DNA from: Chloroflexota bacterium
Lineage (GTDB): Bacteria; Chloroflexota; Limnocylindria; Limnocylindrales; CSP1-4
DNA length: 7,449 bases
NCBI GenBank assembly: GCA_013695505.1
Contig: JACDAH010000032.1
Span: 1-7,449, forward strand
Direction of reading: 5' to 3'
Shown here: piece after piece, positions 1 to 5,921 of the stretch
Layout: each line of letters starts with the position of its first letter
Numbering within the stretch: the stretch's first letter is position 1
Program-made: the position numbers and the translations under genes
Notes under the pieces: generated by a model
Told to the model about the DNA's origin: nothing
Databases searched by the model: none
Seen by the model: only the letters and a program-made list of their open reading frames with translations

Positions 1-37
1 GGGCGAGGACGGCGGATGCGAGGATGCGCTGGCGCAT
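1..37 (-). CDS. start of a leftward gene with signal-peptide-like N-terminus (partial)
   Basis: Only the first twelve codons are inside the window. They read MRQRILASAVLA from an ATG at 37-35. Two arginines followed by a hydrophobic run look like the beginning of a Sec or lipoprotein signal peptide, so the product is probably exported; its function cannot be told. The start is supported by a perfect GGAGGAG site six bases upstream. The gene is divergent from the GH3 lipoprotein at 162, and the 124 bp between the two starts must hold both promoters. The frame is too short to exclude chance, but a start codon, an ideal ribosome site and a signal-like sequence together make it likely. Confidence 0.6.
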   Translation of the reverse strand, partial: MRQRILASAVLA

Positions 38-43
38 GAGTGA

Positions 44-50
44 CTCCTCC
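44..50 (-). promoter_or_regulatory. ribosome binding site GGAGGAG
   Basis: The complement of 44-50 reads GGAGGAG, a near-complete anti-16S match, with a six-base spacer to the ATG at 37-35. It fixes the start of the leftward partial gene. It is the strongest ribosome site in the window; the GH3 gene on the other side has none. Confidence 0.6.
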
Positions 51-137
51 GATGGGCCGACGGGCTGACCCCCGGGGTGCCGGCAGCAGTTCGCGGAGAT
101 CCTCCCACGATCCGGGTGTTGCCGCCAGCGGGTTGGT

Positions 138-156
138 CGAGCGTGACGTACGCTCG
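138..156. promoter_or_regulatory. 7-bp inverted repeat before the GH3 start; possible operator or leaderless promoter
   Basis: CGAGCGT (138-144) and ACGCTCG (150-156) are perfect inverted arms around a 5-base spacer. GGTCGA also occurs twice in direct orientation, at 135-140 and 156-161. The repeat ends five bases before the ATG at 162. Within it, TACGCT (149-154) fits TAnnnT, and its distance to the ATG suits a leaderless transcript; no Shine-Dalgarno sequence is visible. Regulator binding or promoter activity is inference only. Confidence 0.35.
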
Positions 157-161
157 GTCGA

Positions 162-1463
162 ATGGACGAGCCCGCGCCGGACCGAAGACGCGCGGCAGGG
201 CCTGCCTCTGTCCCCGGGCGGCCCTCGGGCGGGCCCACCGAGGCCATCTCGCGGCGGCTCCTCCTGCGCGGCGCGGCGCTCGGTGGCGTCGCCCTGTTCC
301 TGGCCGCCTGCGGCTCGAGCGCACGGACCGTGTCACCCAGCGGTGCCGCCTCCCCGAGCGAGCCCGTCCCGTCGCCGAGCCCGGGGTCGATCACACCCGC
401 GACGTCCGCGAGCCCGCTCGCGACGCCGACCGTCGCGCCGGAGGTCAGCCTGCGCCACAGGATCGCGGGCCTGATGATCGTCGGCTTCCGCGGGACCGAG
501 CTCACCGACGCCGAGTGGGTCGGGACGGCCCTGCGGGACTCCGGGCTCGGCGGCGTGATCCTGTTCGATCGCGACCAGCGGACCGGTGGCCCCCGGAACA
601 TCGCGTCGGCGGCGCAGGTGAAGCGACTGACCGATGCCATTCGGGTCGCCGCCAGGGAGCGCCCGGTCTTCGTGAGCGTCGACCAGGAAGGCGGGATCGT
701 TACGCGCCTGTCGCCGGCCCGCGGGTTTCCGGCGGCGGCGTCGGAAGCGAAGATCGGCGACGGGACGGCCGCGGCGGCCGGGCGCTGGGCCGAGGGCATC
801 GCGTCCACGCTCGCGACCGCCGGGTTCGACCTCAACTTCGCCCCCGTGGTCGACCTCGACGTCAATCCGTCGAGCCCGGCGATTGGCGCCCTCGACCGGT
901 CGTTCTCGGCCGATCCCGACGTCGTCGTCGCGATGGCCACGATCGAGGTCGACGCCCACCGGGCCGCCCGCATCCTGACGACGCTCAAACACTTCCCGGG
1001 CATTGGCAGCTCGACCACCAACACCGACTTCGGCGTGGCCGACGTGACGAAGACCTGGACCCGGACCGAGCTCGAGCCGTTCCGCCGGCTGATCGCGGCC
1101 GGCAAGGCGGACCTGGTGATGGCGGGCCACGTCGTGAACGGCCAGCTCGACGCGAAGCGGCCGGCATCGCTGTCCGCCGCAACTGTGACGACACTTCTCC
1201 GTGGGGAGCTCGGCTGGGATGGCGTCGTCGTCACTGATGATCTCCAGGCCGCCGCGATCACGACCGAGTTCGGACGCGACGAGGCGGTGCTCCTCGCCCT
1301 GGAGGCGGGCAACGACCTGCTGCTGTTCGCCAATCAGCAGGTCTACGACCCGAAGATCGTGGCGCGGGTGGTCGGGGTCGTGGCGGCGGCGGTCGCGTCG
1401 GGTCGGATCCCCGAAGCGCGGATCGACGAGGCCTTCGAGCGGGTCCAGCGGCTGTTCGCCTGA
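162..1463 (+). CDS. secreted GH3 glycosidase lipoprotein, beta-N-acetylhexosaminidase (NagZ/LpqI-like)
   Basis: This 433-residue protein is a family 3 glycoside hydrolase of the NagZ type, expected to release N-acetylglucosamine from peptidoglycan fragments outside the membrane. Residues 30-36 read SRRLLLR, a twin-arginine-like motif. A hydrophobic stretch and lipobox LAAC with Cys50 follow, then a Ser/Pro/Thr/Ala-rich linker to about residue 93. The single (beta/alpha)8 domain fills the rest: LGGVILF at 129-135, VDQEGG at 173-178, KHFPGIG at 276-282, AGH at 321-323 and VVTDDL at 356-361, where Asp359 is the expected nucleophile. The loop that carries the acid/base Asp-Ser-His in classical NagZ reads N287-T288-D289 here, as I recall for mycobacterial LpqI. 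The arginine usual after EGG is isoleucine 179. No second GH3 domain is present, as is normal for NagZ. ATG 162 is the only plausible start before the signal sequence and lacks a ribosome site. Exact substrate is inferred. Confidence 0.9.
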   Translation: MDEPAPDRRRAAGPASVPGRPSGGPTEAISRRLLLRGAALGGVALFLAACGSSARTVSPSGAASPSEPVPSPSPGSITPATSASPLATPTVAPEVSLRHRIAGLMIVGFRGTELTDAEWVGTALRDSGLGGVILFDRDQRTGGPRNIASAAQVKRLTDAIRVAARERPVFVSVDQEGGIVTRLSPARGFPAAASEAKIGDGTAAAAGRWAEGIASTLATAGFDLNFAPVVDLDVNPSSPAIGALDRSFSADPDVVVAMATIEVDAHRAARILTTLKHFPGIGSSTTNTDFGVADVTKTWTRTELEPFRRLIAAGKADLVMAGHVVNGQLDAKRPASLSAATVTTLLRGELGWDGVVVTDDLQAAAITTEFGRDEAVLLALEAGNDLLLFANQQVYDPKIVARVVGVVAAAVASGRIPEARIDEAFERVQRLFA

Positions 1464-1506
1464 AGGCCCGAACGCGTCCTGCAACAGCTCGGGCGTGAGG
1501 GACGGT

Positions 1507-1535
1507 GGCGCGCGTCGGCGCGCGTCGGCCGCGTC
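1507..1535. repeat. short GC-rich tandem repeat between convergent genes
   Basis: GGCGCGCGTC occurs at 1507-1516 and again at 1517-1526, followed by a copy with one base missing (GGCCGCGTC, 1527-1535). It lies in the 115-bp gap between the ends of the GH3 and cyclase genes. It is probably a slippage product without function. Confidence 0.5.
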
Positions 1536-1555
1536 GGCCTGAAGTTGCTTCGGCC
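1536..1555. terminator. possible bidirectional hairpin terminator
   Basis: GGCC (1536-1539), a bulged T, and GAAG (1541-1544) can pair with CTTC (1548-1551) and GGCC (1552-1555) around a TTG loop. It sits between the convergent stops at 1463 and 1579, where a shared terminator is expected. There is no T-run on either side, so intrinsic termination is not assured. Confidence 0.3.
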
Positions 1556-1578
1556 CAACCATCTGGAACCGGGGCCCG

Positions 1579-2889
1579 TCAGCCCGGTGCCGCCTCGGGG
1601 TCGCGGCGCCTGACGAGATACCAGGTCTGGATCTCGCCCTTGCCCTTTACGTCGATGTCGCCTCGCTGCTCGAGCACGAACTCGTTCTTCAGCAGCTCGT
1701 ACATGGCGTTCGTGACCTGGATCTGGCCGGGCGTCCCCTGCGATTCCATGCGGCTCGCCATATTCACCGCGTCGCCCCACAGGTCACAGAGAAAGCGCTT
1801 GCGCCCGATGACCCCGGCGACGACCGGGCCGGAGTTGATCCCGATCCGGAGCTCGAGCCCGAGATGGGCGACGCCATCCTCGGCGCTCATCGCGTCGCGC
1901 ATGTCGAGGCCCATGCAGGCGATCGCCGCGGCGTGATCGGCGCGCGGCGTTGGCACCCCCGCGGCGACCATATAGCAGTCGCCGATCGTCTTGATCTTCT
2001 CGAGCCCGTACCGCTCTGCCAGTGCATCGAAGTGGGTGAACAGGTGGTCGAGGATGCCGACGACCTCGGCCGCTGACATGGCCTCGGCGAGCGGCGTGAA
2101 GTCGACGATGTCGGCGAAGAGGATGGAGGCCGCGTCGAACTGGTCGGCGATCGTCGCCGAACTGGCCTTGAGCCTGTCGGCGATGGAGCGGGGCAGGATG
2201 TTGAGCAGCAGGGTTTCGGCCCTGTCCTGCTCGGTTCGCAGGGCAGCGAGCGCCTCCTCGCGCTGTCTCGCGAACAGGGCGAGGAGCGTGAACACGATCG
2301 TGCCCCCGACCGCCACGTTGAGGGCGATCATCGTGCTCTCGAACCAGGCCGGAAGATCCGAGATGCCACCGGTGATCTCGCCCGCGATCCCGGATCCGAG
2401 GAAGACGACGATGAAGGCCACGAACCAGCGGACCCCGGCGCGCGCGCGATCGAACACGAGCGCGCCGAGCGGTGCGAGGATGCCCCACAGGCCGACCCCA
2501 CCCGACGAGATGAAGCCGCCGACCAGGATCATCGACAGGGTCGGGGCGAGCAGGATGTCGAGCAGCTCGATCCGGAGGAACGACTTCGCGTCGCGCGTGC
2601 GGGAAAACATCACGATCGCCGCGACCGAGATCAGGAAGTACAGGTAGGCGATGAGGCCGGCCGGCGCTCCCAAGGCGAGGTAGATCGTGCCCCACACCAG
2701 CGAGATGGGCAGGACGATGACCGCGACGACCACGAGGAGCGCCTTGCGGAAGCGGCGCTCATCATCGTCGCTTGGGTCGGCACCAATCGCCCCAACGCGG
2801 GCGAACGCGGTCTCCGCGAACGTGGGTACGAACGGCATCTGGCGAGCATACGCGGACGCGGGGGACGCCTTCGCGCCGGAGGCAACCAC
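1579..2889 (-). CDS. membrane class III adenylate cyclase
   Basis: Makes cyclic AMP from ATP at the inner face of the membrane. Residues about 50-72, 77-96, 106-127, 132-146, 154-171 and 186-207 are hydrophobic, giving an apparent six-helix sensor domain. A linking helix follows; LLLNILPRSIADRLK (227-241) is typical just before these catalytic domains. The cyclase homology domain runs from about 252 to 426. FADIVDFT (258-265) gives metal-binding Asp260 and GDCYM (303-307) gives Asp304. Lys300 and Asp369 are the adenine-selecting pair, and Asn376 and Arg380 in NMASR are transition-state residues. All canonical residues are present, so activity as a homodimer is expected. The Lys/Asp pair argues for ATP rather than GTP. 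The GTG at 2889 has a GGAG eleven bases upstream; an ATG at 2838 (MPFVPTF) is an equally plausible start and would give 419 residues. The gene is convergent with the GH3 gene and divergent from the TPR gene. The ligand sensed by the membrane part is unknown. Confidence 0.92.
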   Translation of the reverse strand: MVASGAKASPASAYARQMPFVPTFAETAFARVGAIGADPSDDDERRFRKALLVVVAVIVLPISLVWGTIYLALGAPAGLIAYLYFLISVAAIVMFSRTRDAKSFLRIELLDILLAPTLSMILVGGFISSGGVGLWGILAPLGALVFDRARAGVRWFVAFIVVFLGSGIAGEITGGISDLPAWFESTMIALNVAVGGTIVFTLLALFARQREEALAALRTEQDRAETLLLNILPRSIADRLKASSATIADQFDAASILFADIVDFTPLAEAMSAAEVVGILDHLFTHFDALAERYGLEKIKTIGDCYMVAAGVPTPRADHAAAIACMGLDMRDAMSAEDGVAHLGLELRIGINSGPVVAGVIGRKRFLCDLWGDAVNMASRMESQGTPGQIQVTNAMYELLKNEFVLEQRGDIDVKGKGEIQTWYLVRRRDPEAAPG

Positions 2890-3059
2890 GTCGCCGGAAG
2901 CTCCAGCAAGGCTCGTCCGCGATCATCGGACCATGCCCACCCGTCGCTCATTGGACTGAGCGCTTCCGCAGGCACCGGCCCGAGATGCACGACGTTCGAG
3001 GGCGCGAGACGATACGCCGCATCAACACGCCCGAGGCATGACCGCAGCGGAGAACTGGA
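2890..3059. other. divergent intergenic region, cyclase / TPR gene
   Basis: These 170 bases separate the cyclase start from the TPR start and should hold both promoters, but I find no convincing -35/-10 pair. GGAG at 3049-3052 is seven bases before ATG 3060 and is a good ribosome site. I looked for remains of an ATPase domain upstream of the TPR frame and found none; that frame is closed by TGA at 3039-3041. Confidence 0.4.
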
Positions 3060-4141
3060 ATGGATGTCGGATCGGCGGAGTCGCTCCTGGCGCTCGCTGA
3101 GGAGCTGTCGCTGCGGGTGACCGGGCCGGATGCGAAGAGCTCCGTCGACGCGCTCGAGGCTCGGTCGCATGACCTGACCACGGCGATCGCCTGGTTCCTC
3201 GACGCGGGTCGTCCGAACGACGCCCTCCGGCTCGCCAACGCCCTCTACCGGTTCTGGATCACCACCCGCCGCTTCGACGAGGGCGCTCGCTGGTTCGATC
3301 GCGTCCTCGAACCCGGTGCCGGCGACGAAGGACTCCGCGGCCGGGCCTACCTGTCCGCGGGCTTCATGCCGTTCTGGCTCGGCGACGACGAGCGCGCCGC
3401 GTCTCTGTTCGAGCAGGCGCTCACGATCGCTCGCCATCGAGGCGACGCTTCGTCGATCTCGCAGGCGCTGGGCGGGCTCGCCCGCGTCGCACTCCGGACC
3501 GATGTTGCCGAAGGACGACGTCTGGCCCGTGAGGCCTTCGAAGTGAGCGATGCTGAGGGCGACGACCAGGGGCGCTCGAACGCACTCCACCTGCTTGGCG
3601 TCGGTGCGCAGATCGCTGGCGACCTGCTGGAGGCCCGCGACTGGATGAGACGGCGGCTCGCGCTGGTGCGGGCCATGGGAAACGAGTTCCTCGTCGCGTC
3701 CGAGGCGAGCAACTTGAGCATGGTCGAGCGCCAGCTCGGCGACCTCGATGCGGCCGAAGGCCTCGCCCGGGAGGCGATCCAGATCTCTGCGAGCGGATCG
3801 GCGACCGCTTCACGACGCCGTTTGCGATCAGCGGTCTCGCGGCAATCGGACTCGAGCGAGGCGAGTACGAGCGTTCCGCGACGCTGGTTGGCGCCGTCGA
3901 GGCTCTCATGGACGCGACCAAGATGGCCTGGCCGCCTGACGAGCGCCCGCACTACGAGCGGATGCTCGTCGCCTTGCCCGAGTCGATGGGCGCCGCGGCG
4001 TTCGAACGAAGCCGCGGTGCTGGTCGATCCATGACGGCGGCGCGGGCGATTTCGCTGGCCCTTGCGGAAGGCTCTCCCCGGCCAGCCGATTCCGTCGATG
4101 GCTCGCCCGACCGGAGTCATGCCGCGAACCCTGGACGGTGA
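3060..4141 (+). pseudogene. C-terminal TPR portion of a COG3903-type ATPase/LuxR-like regulator, truncated and frameshifted
   Basis: The first 80 residues (ESLLALAEELSLRV, then DLTTAIAW and ALYRFW) resemble the segment that follows the ATPase domain in large NB-ARC/AAA-TPR regulators. TPR-like helical pairs follow, such as DDERAASLFEQALTIA. The usual N-terminal output and ATPase domains are absent. The first frame is sensible to residue 243 (EAIQIS, ending 3788), then turns into Arg/Ser-rich nonsense. The family-like ending continues in another frame from 3791: ERIGDRFTTPFAISGLAAIG, then ATLVGAVEALM and ERPHYERMLVALP, to the stop at 4139-4141. One lost base, or two gained, at 3786-3790 explains this. 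Repaired, the product would be about 360 residues. ATG 3060 has GGAG seven bases upstream, so the shortened gene may still be translated. A sequencing error at the shift is possible; the missing N-terminus would remain. Confidence 0.7.
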
Positions 4142-4190
4142 CCGCGGTGGGAGACCGACGGACGAAGCCCTCCGCCTCACCGTGGCGCGT

Positions 4191-4227
4191 CTTGCGCTCA
4201 CCGAAGCCTGCATTTCGCGAGCGCAAG
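4191..4227. repeat. 9-bp perfect inverted repeat (hairpin) after the TPR pseudogene
   Basis: CTTGCGCTC (4191-4199) and GAGCGCAAG (4219-4227) are perfect inverted arms around a 19-base loop. It lies 50 bases after the TPR stop and about 75 bases before the tRNA. It could terminate the upstream transcript, although no T-run follows. Confidence 0.4.
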
Positions 4228-4286
4228 CGAGGCGGGGCCCGCGACAAGGCGTAAACCACCAGTCGAAGGTCTGCCGGGTTCGGCGG

Positions 4287-4292
4287 TATCAT
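4287..4292 (+). promoter_or_regulatory. possible -10 element of the tRNA-Arg promoter
   Basis: TATCAT lies ten bases before the mature tRNA 5' end, which would give a very short leader. No good -35 hexamer is seen 16-18 bases upstream, so this is a weak call. Confidence 0.3.
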
Positions 4293-4302
4293 CGCGCTTC
4301 GC

Positions 4303-4378
4303 GCGCCTGTAGCTCAGTGGATAGAGCGTCGGCCTCCGGAGCCGAAGGTCGCAGGTTCGAATCCTGTCGGGCGCGCCA
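4303..4378 (+). tRNA. tRNA-Arg (anticodon CCG), CCA encoded
   Basis: The cloverleaf closes fully. Acceptor strands are 4303-4309 (GCGCCTG) and 4368-4374 (CGGGCGC), with one U-G pair. The D arm is GCTC/GAGC, the anticodon stem TCGGC/GCCGA (4329-4333, 4341-4345), and the loop CTCCGGA has CCG at 4336-4338. The T arm is GCAGG, loop TTCGAAT, CCTGT at 4351-4367. The discriminator is G4375, and CCA is encoded at 4376-4378. It reads CGG arginine codons. Its 3' end is overlapped antisense by the remnant recombinase gene, which marks it as a probable integration target. A short CGCGC-TTC-GCGCG hairpin (4293-4305) invades the first three bases of the gene and could compete with acceptor folding in the precursor. 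Confidence 0.97.
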
Positions 4379-5445
4379 GGACAACCTTTTCGGGCAACGC
4401 GAGCGCGAACCCGAGGGCGTAGGCCGATGGCGTGAGCCTCACCGACACGATTCTCCTCCCTGCGACGGTAATCCGATCGTAGATGGCATGGAGCAGGTCC
4501 GCCCTCTCGGCTGGGACTTCCGCGGCCCGCCACGTCTCTGACAATGCCCGGAGCCAGGCCACGGCGCGCTCGGCCGTGCTCCCGTCGGCGCTCGTGCGGT
4601 CGAGGTTCTCCTTGGCATCTCGCAGCTCGTGCAGCCGATCGAGGTACGCCTTGTCCTCGAGGCGCTCAGCGGCGTGCTCGAGCGCGAGGTCGCGGATTTG
4701 GCGCTCGATCCGCGCCTTGTCGAGCGCGAGGATTGGCTCCTCCCACACCTCGTCGCCGAGCCGGGCGCGCCGGCCCAGTCGGGGGCACGGGTCGACGTAG
4801 AGCTTGCGGTGCCGGCCGTCTGCGAACGTCCCGTCGCTGCGCACCCGGCGACCGCAGACGCACTCGAGGAGGCCCTTGAGGAGATCGACCCGGTCGACGC
4901 GCCTCGCGCCGCCGGCGCGGGTCTTGGTCCGCGCGCCAGGGCGCGGGCTTGCGCACCTCGCTCCGGCTCCGCCGGTGGCGCCGCACCCAGCCGTTGTAGA
5001 GCGGGTTCATCAAGATCATCCGGATCCTGCTCTCGGCGAGCCCGGTCTCGGCGGCAAGGTCCTTCGCGCTCACGTTGCCCAGGGCACAACGCTCGAACAG
5101 CGAGACCGCGACCCCGATGGTGGCGGGGTCGACCTCCAGCGTGTGCGGCGGCTCGGCCAGGCGCCGGAAGCCGAGGCCAGCGTGGCCGCCCGGGTCGTCG
5201 CGATGGTCGAACTTGGCGGCGTAGCCGTCCGTGATCCGCTCAGACAGTCGGCGGCTGTACTTCTCGGCGCCAGCGGCCTCCGAGATGAGCTCGTCCCAGT
5301 CGTGCGGATCCGAGGACAGGATCCGCCGGTCGCACATGACGAGGGCGACGCCGGCAGGATGCAGCCCGTCCTCCAGCAGCTCCAGCGTCCGGCGCAGCTC
5401 CCGCGACGGGCCGTCAAGCTCGCCCTGTGTGGCGACTCGCGCGCA
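4314..5445 (-). pseudogene. serine recombinase (integrase) pseudogene, N-terminus lost and internally frameshifted
   Basis: Site-specific recombinase of the large serine type, which would join element and chromosome att sites. The first frame, open from 5445 and with its first ATG at 5337, shows the end of the resolvase catalytic domain (RRTLELLEDG, then EKYSRRLSERITDGYAAKF). The Recombinase domain follows (GLGFRRLAEPP, LFERCALGNVSAKDL, ILMNPLYNGWVRRHRR). Near 4930 the family sequence leaves this frame after PAPWR and resumes in the next as RTKTRAGG. It then gives the zinc-ribbon start LLKGLLECVCG, a coiled-coil-like segment and RIVSVRLTPSAYA. About 20 residues usual at the joint are missing, so a small out-of-frame deletion is likely. 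The catalytic serine region should lie upstream, but a TGA at 5448-5446 closes the frame and the DNA there belongs to the RuvC gene. The last 20 or so codons are antisense tRNA (RPTGFEPATFGSGG), with the stop at 4316-4314. Surely non-functional as it stands. Confidence 0.82.
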
Positions 5446-5698
5446 TCACGACCGGGACGCGGCTGGCGGCCTCGGCGAACCGGCCCGCCCACCAGACCGT
5501 GTCGAAGACCTCGGCGCCGACTGCCATCCCGTAGGACTCGATCTTCTCGATGACGACCACGTTGGGCAGCCCGCCCGACCGCAGCGCCTTGGCGAGCACC
5601 TCATTGGCCGTGATCCCGAACCCCTGCGGCCTGGCGTCGTCGAAGCGCAGCCAGGCGGACTGGAAGGACGCAGGGTCGATCGCCAGGACCGAGCTCAC
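5414..5698 (-). pseudogene. phage RuvC-like Holliday-junction nuclease, C-terminus missing
   Basis: From the GTG at 5698 the 94-residue product reads LAIDPAS with Asp8, then VVIEKIESYGM with Glu51 and Glu54, then GAEVFDTVWWAGRF (61-74). This is the pattern of RuvC-like resolvases found in phages, which cut branched DNA during replication or packaging. Family members I know are around 150 residues and need further acidic residues near the C-terminus; these are absent. After RVPV (80-83) the sequence becomes unrelated and stops at 5414, where the recombinase remnant takes over on the same strand. The start is fixed by AAGGAG at 5712-5707, eight bases away, and by a 4-base GTGA overlap with the preceding frame. 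An in-frame ATG at 5794 would add 32 residues of no family character and is rejected. See the micro-inversion finding for where the lost part may be. Confidence 0.75.
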
Positions 5699-5790
5699 CC
5701 CGCCTTCTCCTTCGCCCAGCCATGGAGGGCAAGGCAGGCGCGGAAGGCGATCCAGTCGCAGGGTGTGACGTTCGCCCTCGCGAGCTCGAT
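5695..5790 (-). pseudogene. tail of a small phage-like gene upstream of the RuvC-like gene
   Basis: Thirty-one codons open between TGA at 5793-5791 and TGA at 5697-5695, with no start codon in frame. The reading includes CDWIAFRACLALHGWAKEKAG split as CDWIAFRACL then ALHGWAKEKAG, a plausible helical protein end rather than random high-GC translation. Its stop shares GTGA with the start of the RuvC-like gene, the usual packing of coupled phage genes. I do not recognise the family. It is most likely the 3' end of a gene whose front was deleted, though chance cannot be excluded for so short a frame. Confidence 0.35.
5707..5712 (-). promoter_or_regulatory. ribosome binding site of the RuvC-like gene
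   Basis: The complement reads AAGGAG with an eight-base spacer to the GTG at 5698-5696. It decides for the GTG start over the upstream ATG at 5794, and lies inside the end of the preceding frame, as in translationally coupled phage genes. Confidence 0.6.
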
Positions 5791-5832
5791 TCACACCGCG
5801 TGATCGGGGAACGCGACCCCCTCCGAAACGAA

Positions 5833-5915
5833 AACCTGCTAACTGAGCGGCCTACGCTCGCGATCCCACGCTTGTGCCACCACGCTGAGCCAGATTCCTT
5901 CGTAAACAGCAGGTT
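5833..5915. repeat. 8-bp inverted repeat in the right-hand junction region
   Basis: AACCTGCT (5833-5840) and AGCAGGTT (5908-5915) are perfect inverted arms separated by 67 bases; with one mismatch the match extends to GAAAACCTGCT against GAGAACCTGCT. The stretch 5791-5921 has no gene and is visibly less GC-rich than its surroundings. It lies where the right end of the mobile-element remnant should be, so recombination-site arms are possible. The stop of the TPR gene is just beyond, at 5922, so a terminator-like role is the alternative. Confidence 0.35.
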
Positions 5916-5921
5916 CTCGGT

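Larger units (their letters stand above)
4314..5790 (-). mobile_element. eroded prophage / integrative element remnant at tRNA-Arg
   Basis: Three leftward frames of mobile-element type lie between the tRNA and the TPR gene at 5922: a decayed serine recombinase whose end lies inside the tRNA, a half RuvC-like phage nuclease, and the tail of a small frame joined to it by a GTGA overlap. All are broken. The tRNA junction fits site-specific insertion. The far boundary is uncertain because no long copy of the tRNA 3' end is found on the right; an 8-base GCAGGTTC (5909-5916) that matches the tRNA T arm is the only hint. Confidence 0.6.

Noticed and set aside
77..1237. 386-codon rightward frame overlapping the GH3 gene.
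   Set aside because: Arg/Gly/Pro-rich shadow in another frame of the GH3 gene, with no recognisable domain.
1507..1535. Tandem repeat as a CRISPR array.
   Set aside because: Copies are adjacent 10-mers without spacers, so it is a simple slippage repeat.
333..1562. 409-codon leftward frame opposite the GH3 gene.
   Set aside because: It is Arg/Asp/Gly-rich antisense translation typical of GC-rich genes; the opposite strand carries all GH3 motifs in order.
1784..2647. Frames on both strands overlapping the cyclase, including 1991-2647 (+) and 1784-2695 (-).
   Set aside because: They are shadows of the cyclase reading frame, which alone has the membrane segments and all catalytic residues.
2631..3590. 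319-codon leftward frame upstream of the cyclase.
   Set aside because: It runs antisense through the TPR gene and overlaps the cyclase N-terminus in another frame; its composition is that of a shadow and it shows no domain.
4379..4400. ACCTTTTCGGG after the tRNA as a terminator.
   Set aside because: Only four T residues, and no stable stem before them apart from the tRNA itself; these bases belong to the recombinase 3' region.
4198..4541. Leftward frame 4198-4533 containing RIRTCDLRLRRPTLYP and rightward frame 4062-4541 containing SSVDRASASGAEGRRFESC.
   Set aside because: These are well-known false proteins produced by translating tRNA genes; both strings fall exactly on tRNA-Arg(CCG). The rest of each frame has no family character.
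4629..5553. Long rightward frames opposite the recombinase (4629-5234 and 4804-5553).
   Set aside because: Antisense shadows; the leftward strand has clear recombinase motifs. The one notable stretch, RRAVKLALCGDSRASR, is treated as a finding and not as a gene.
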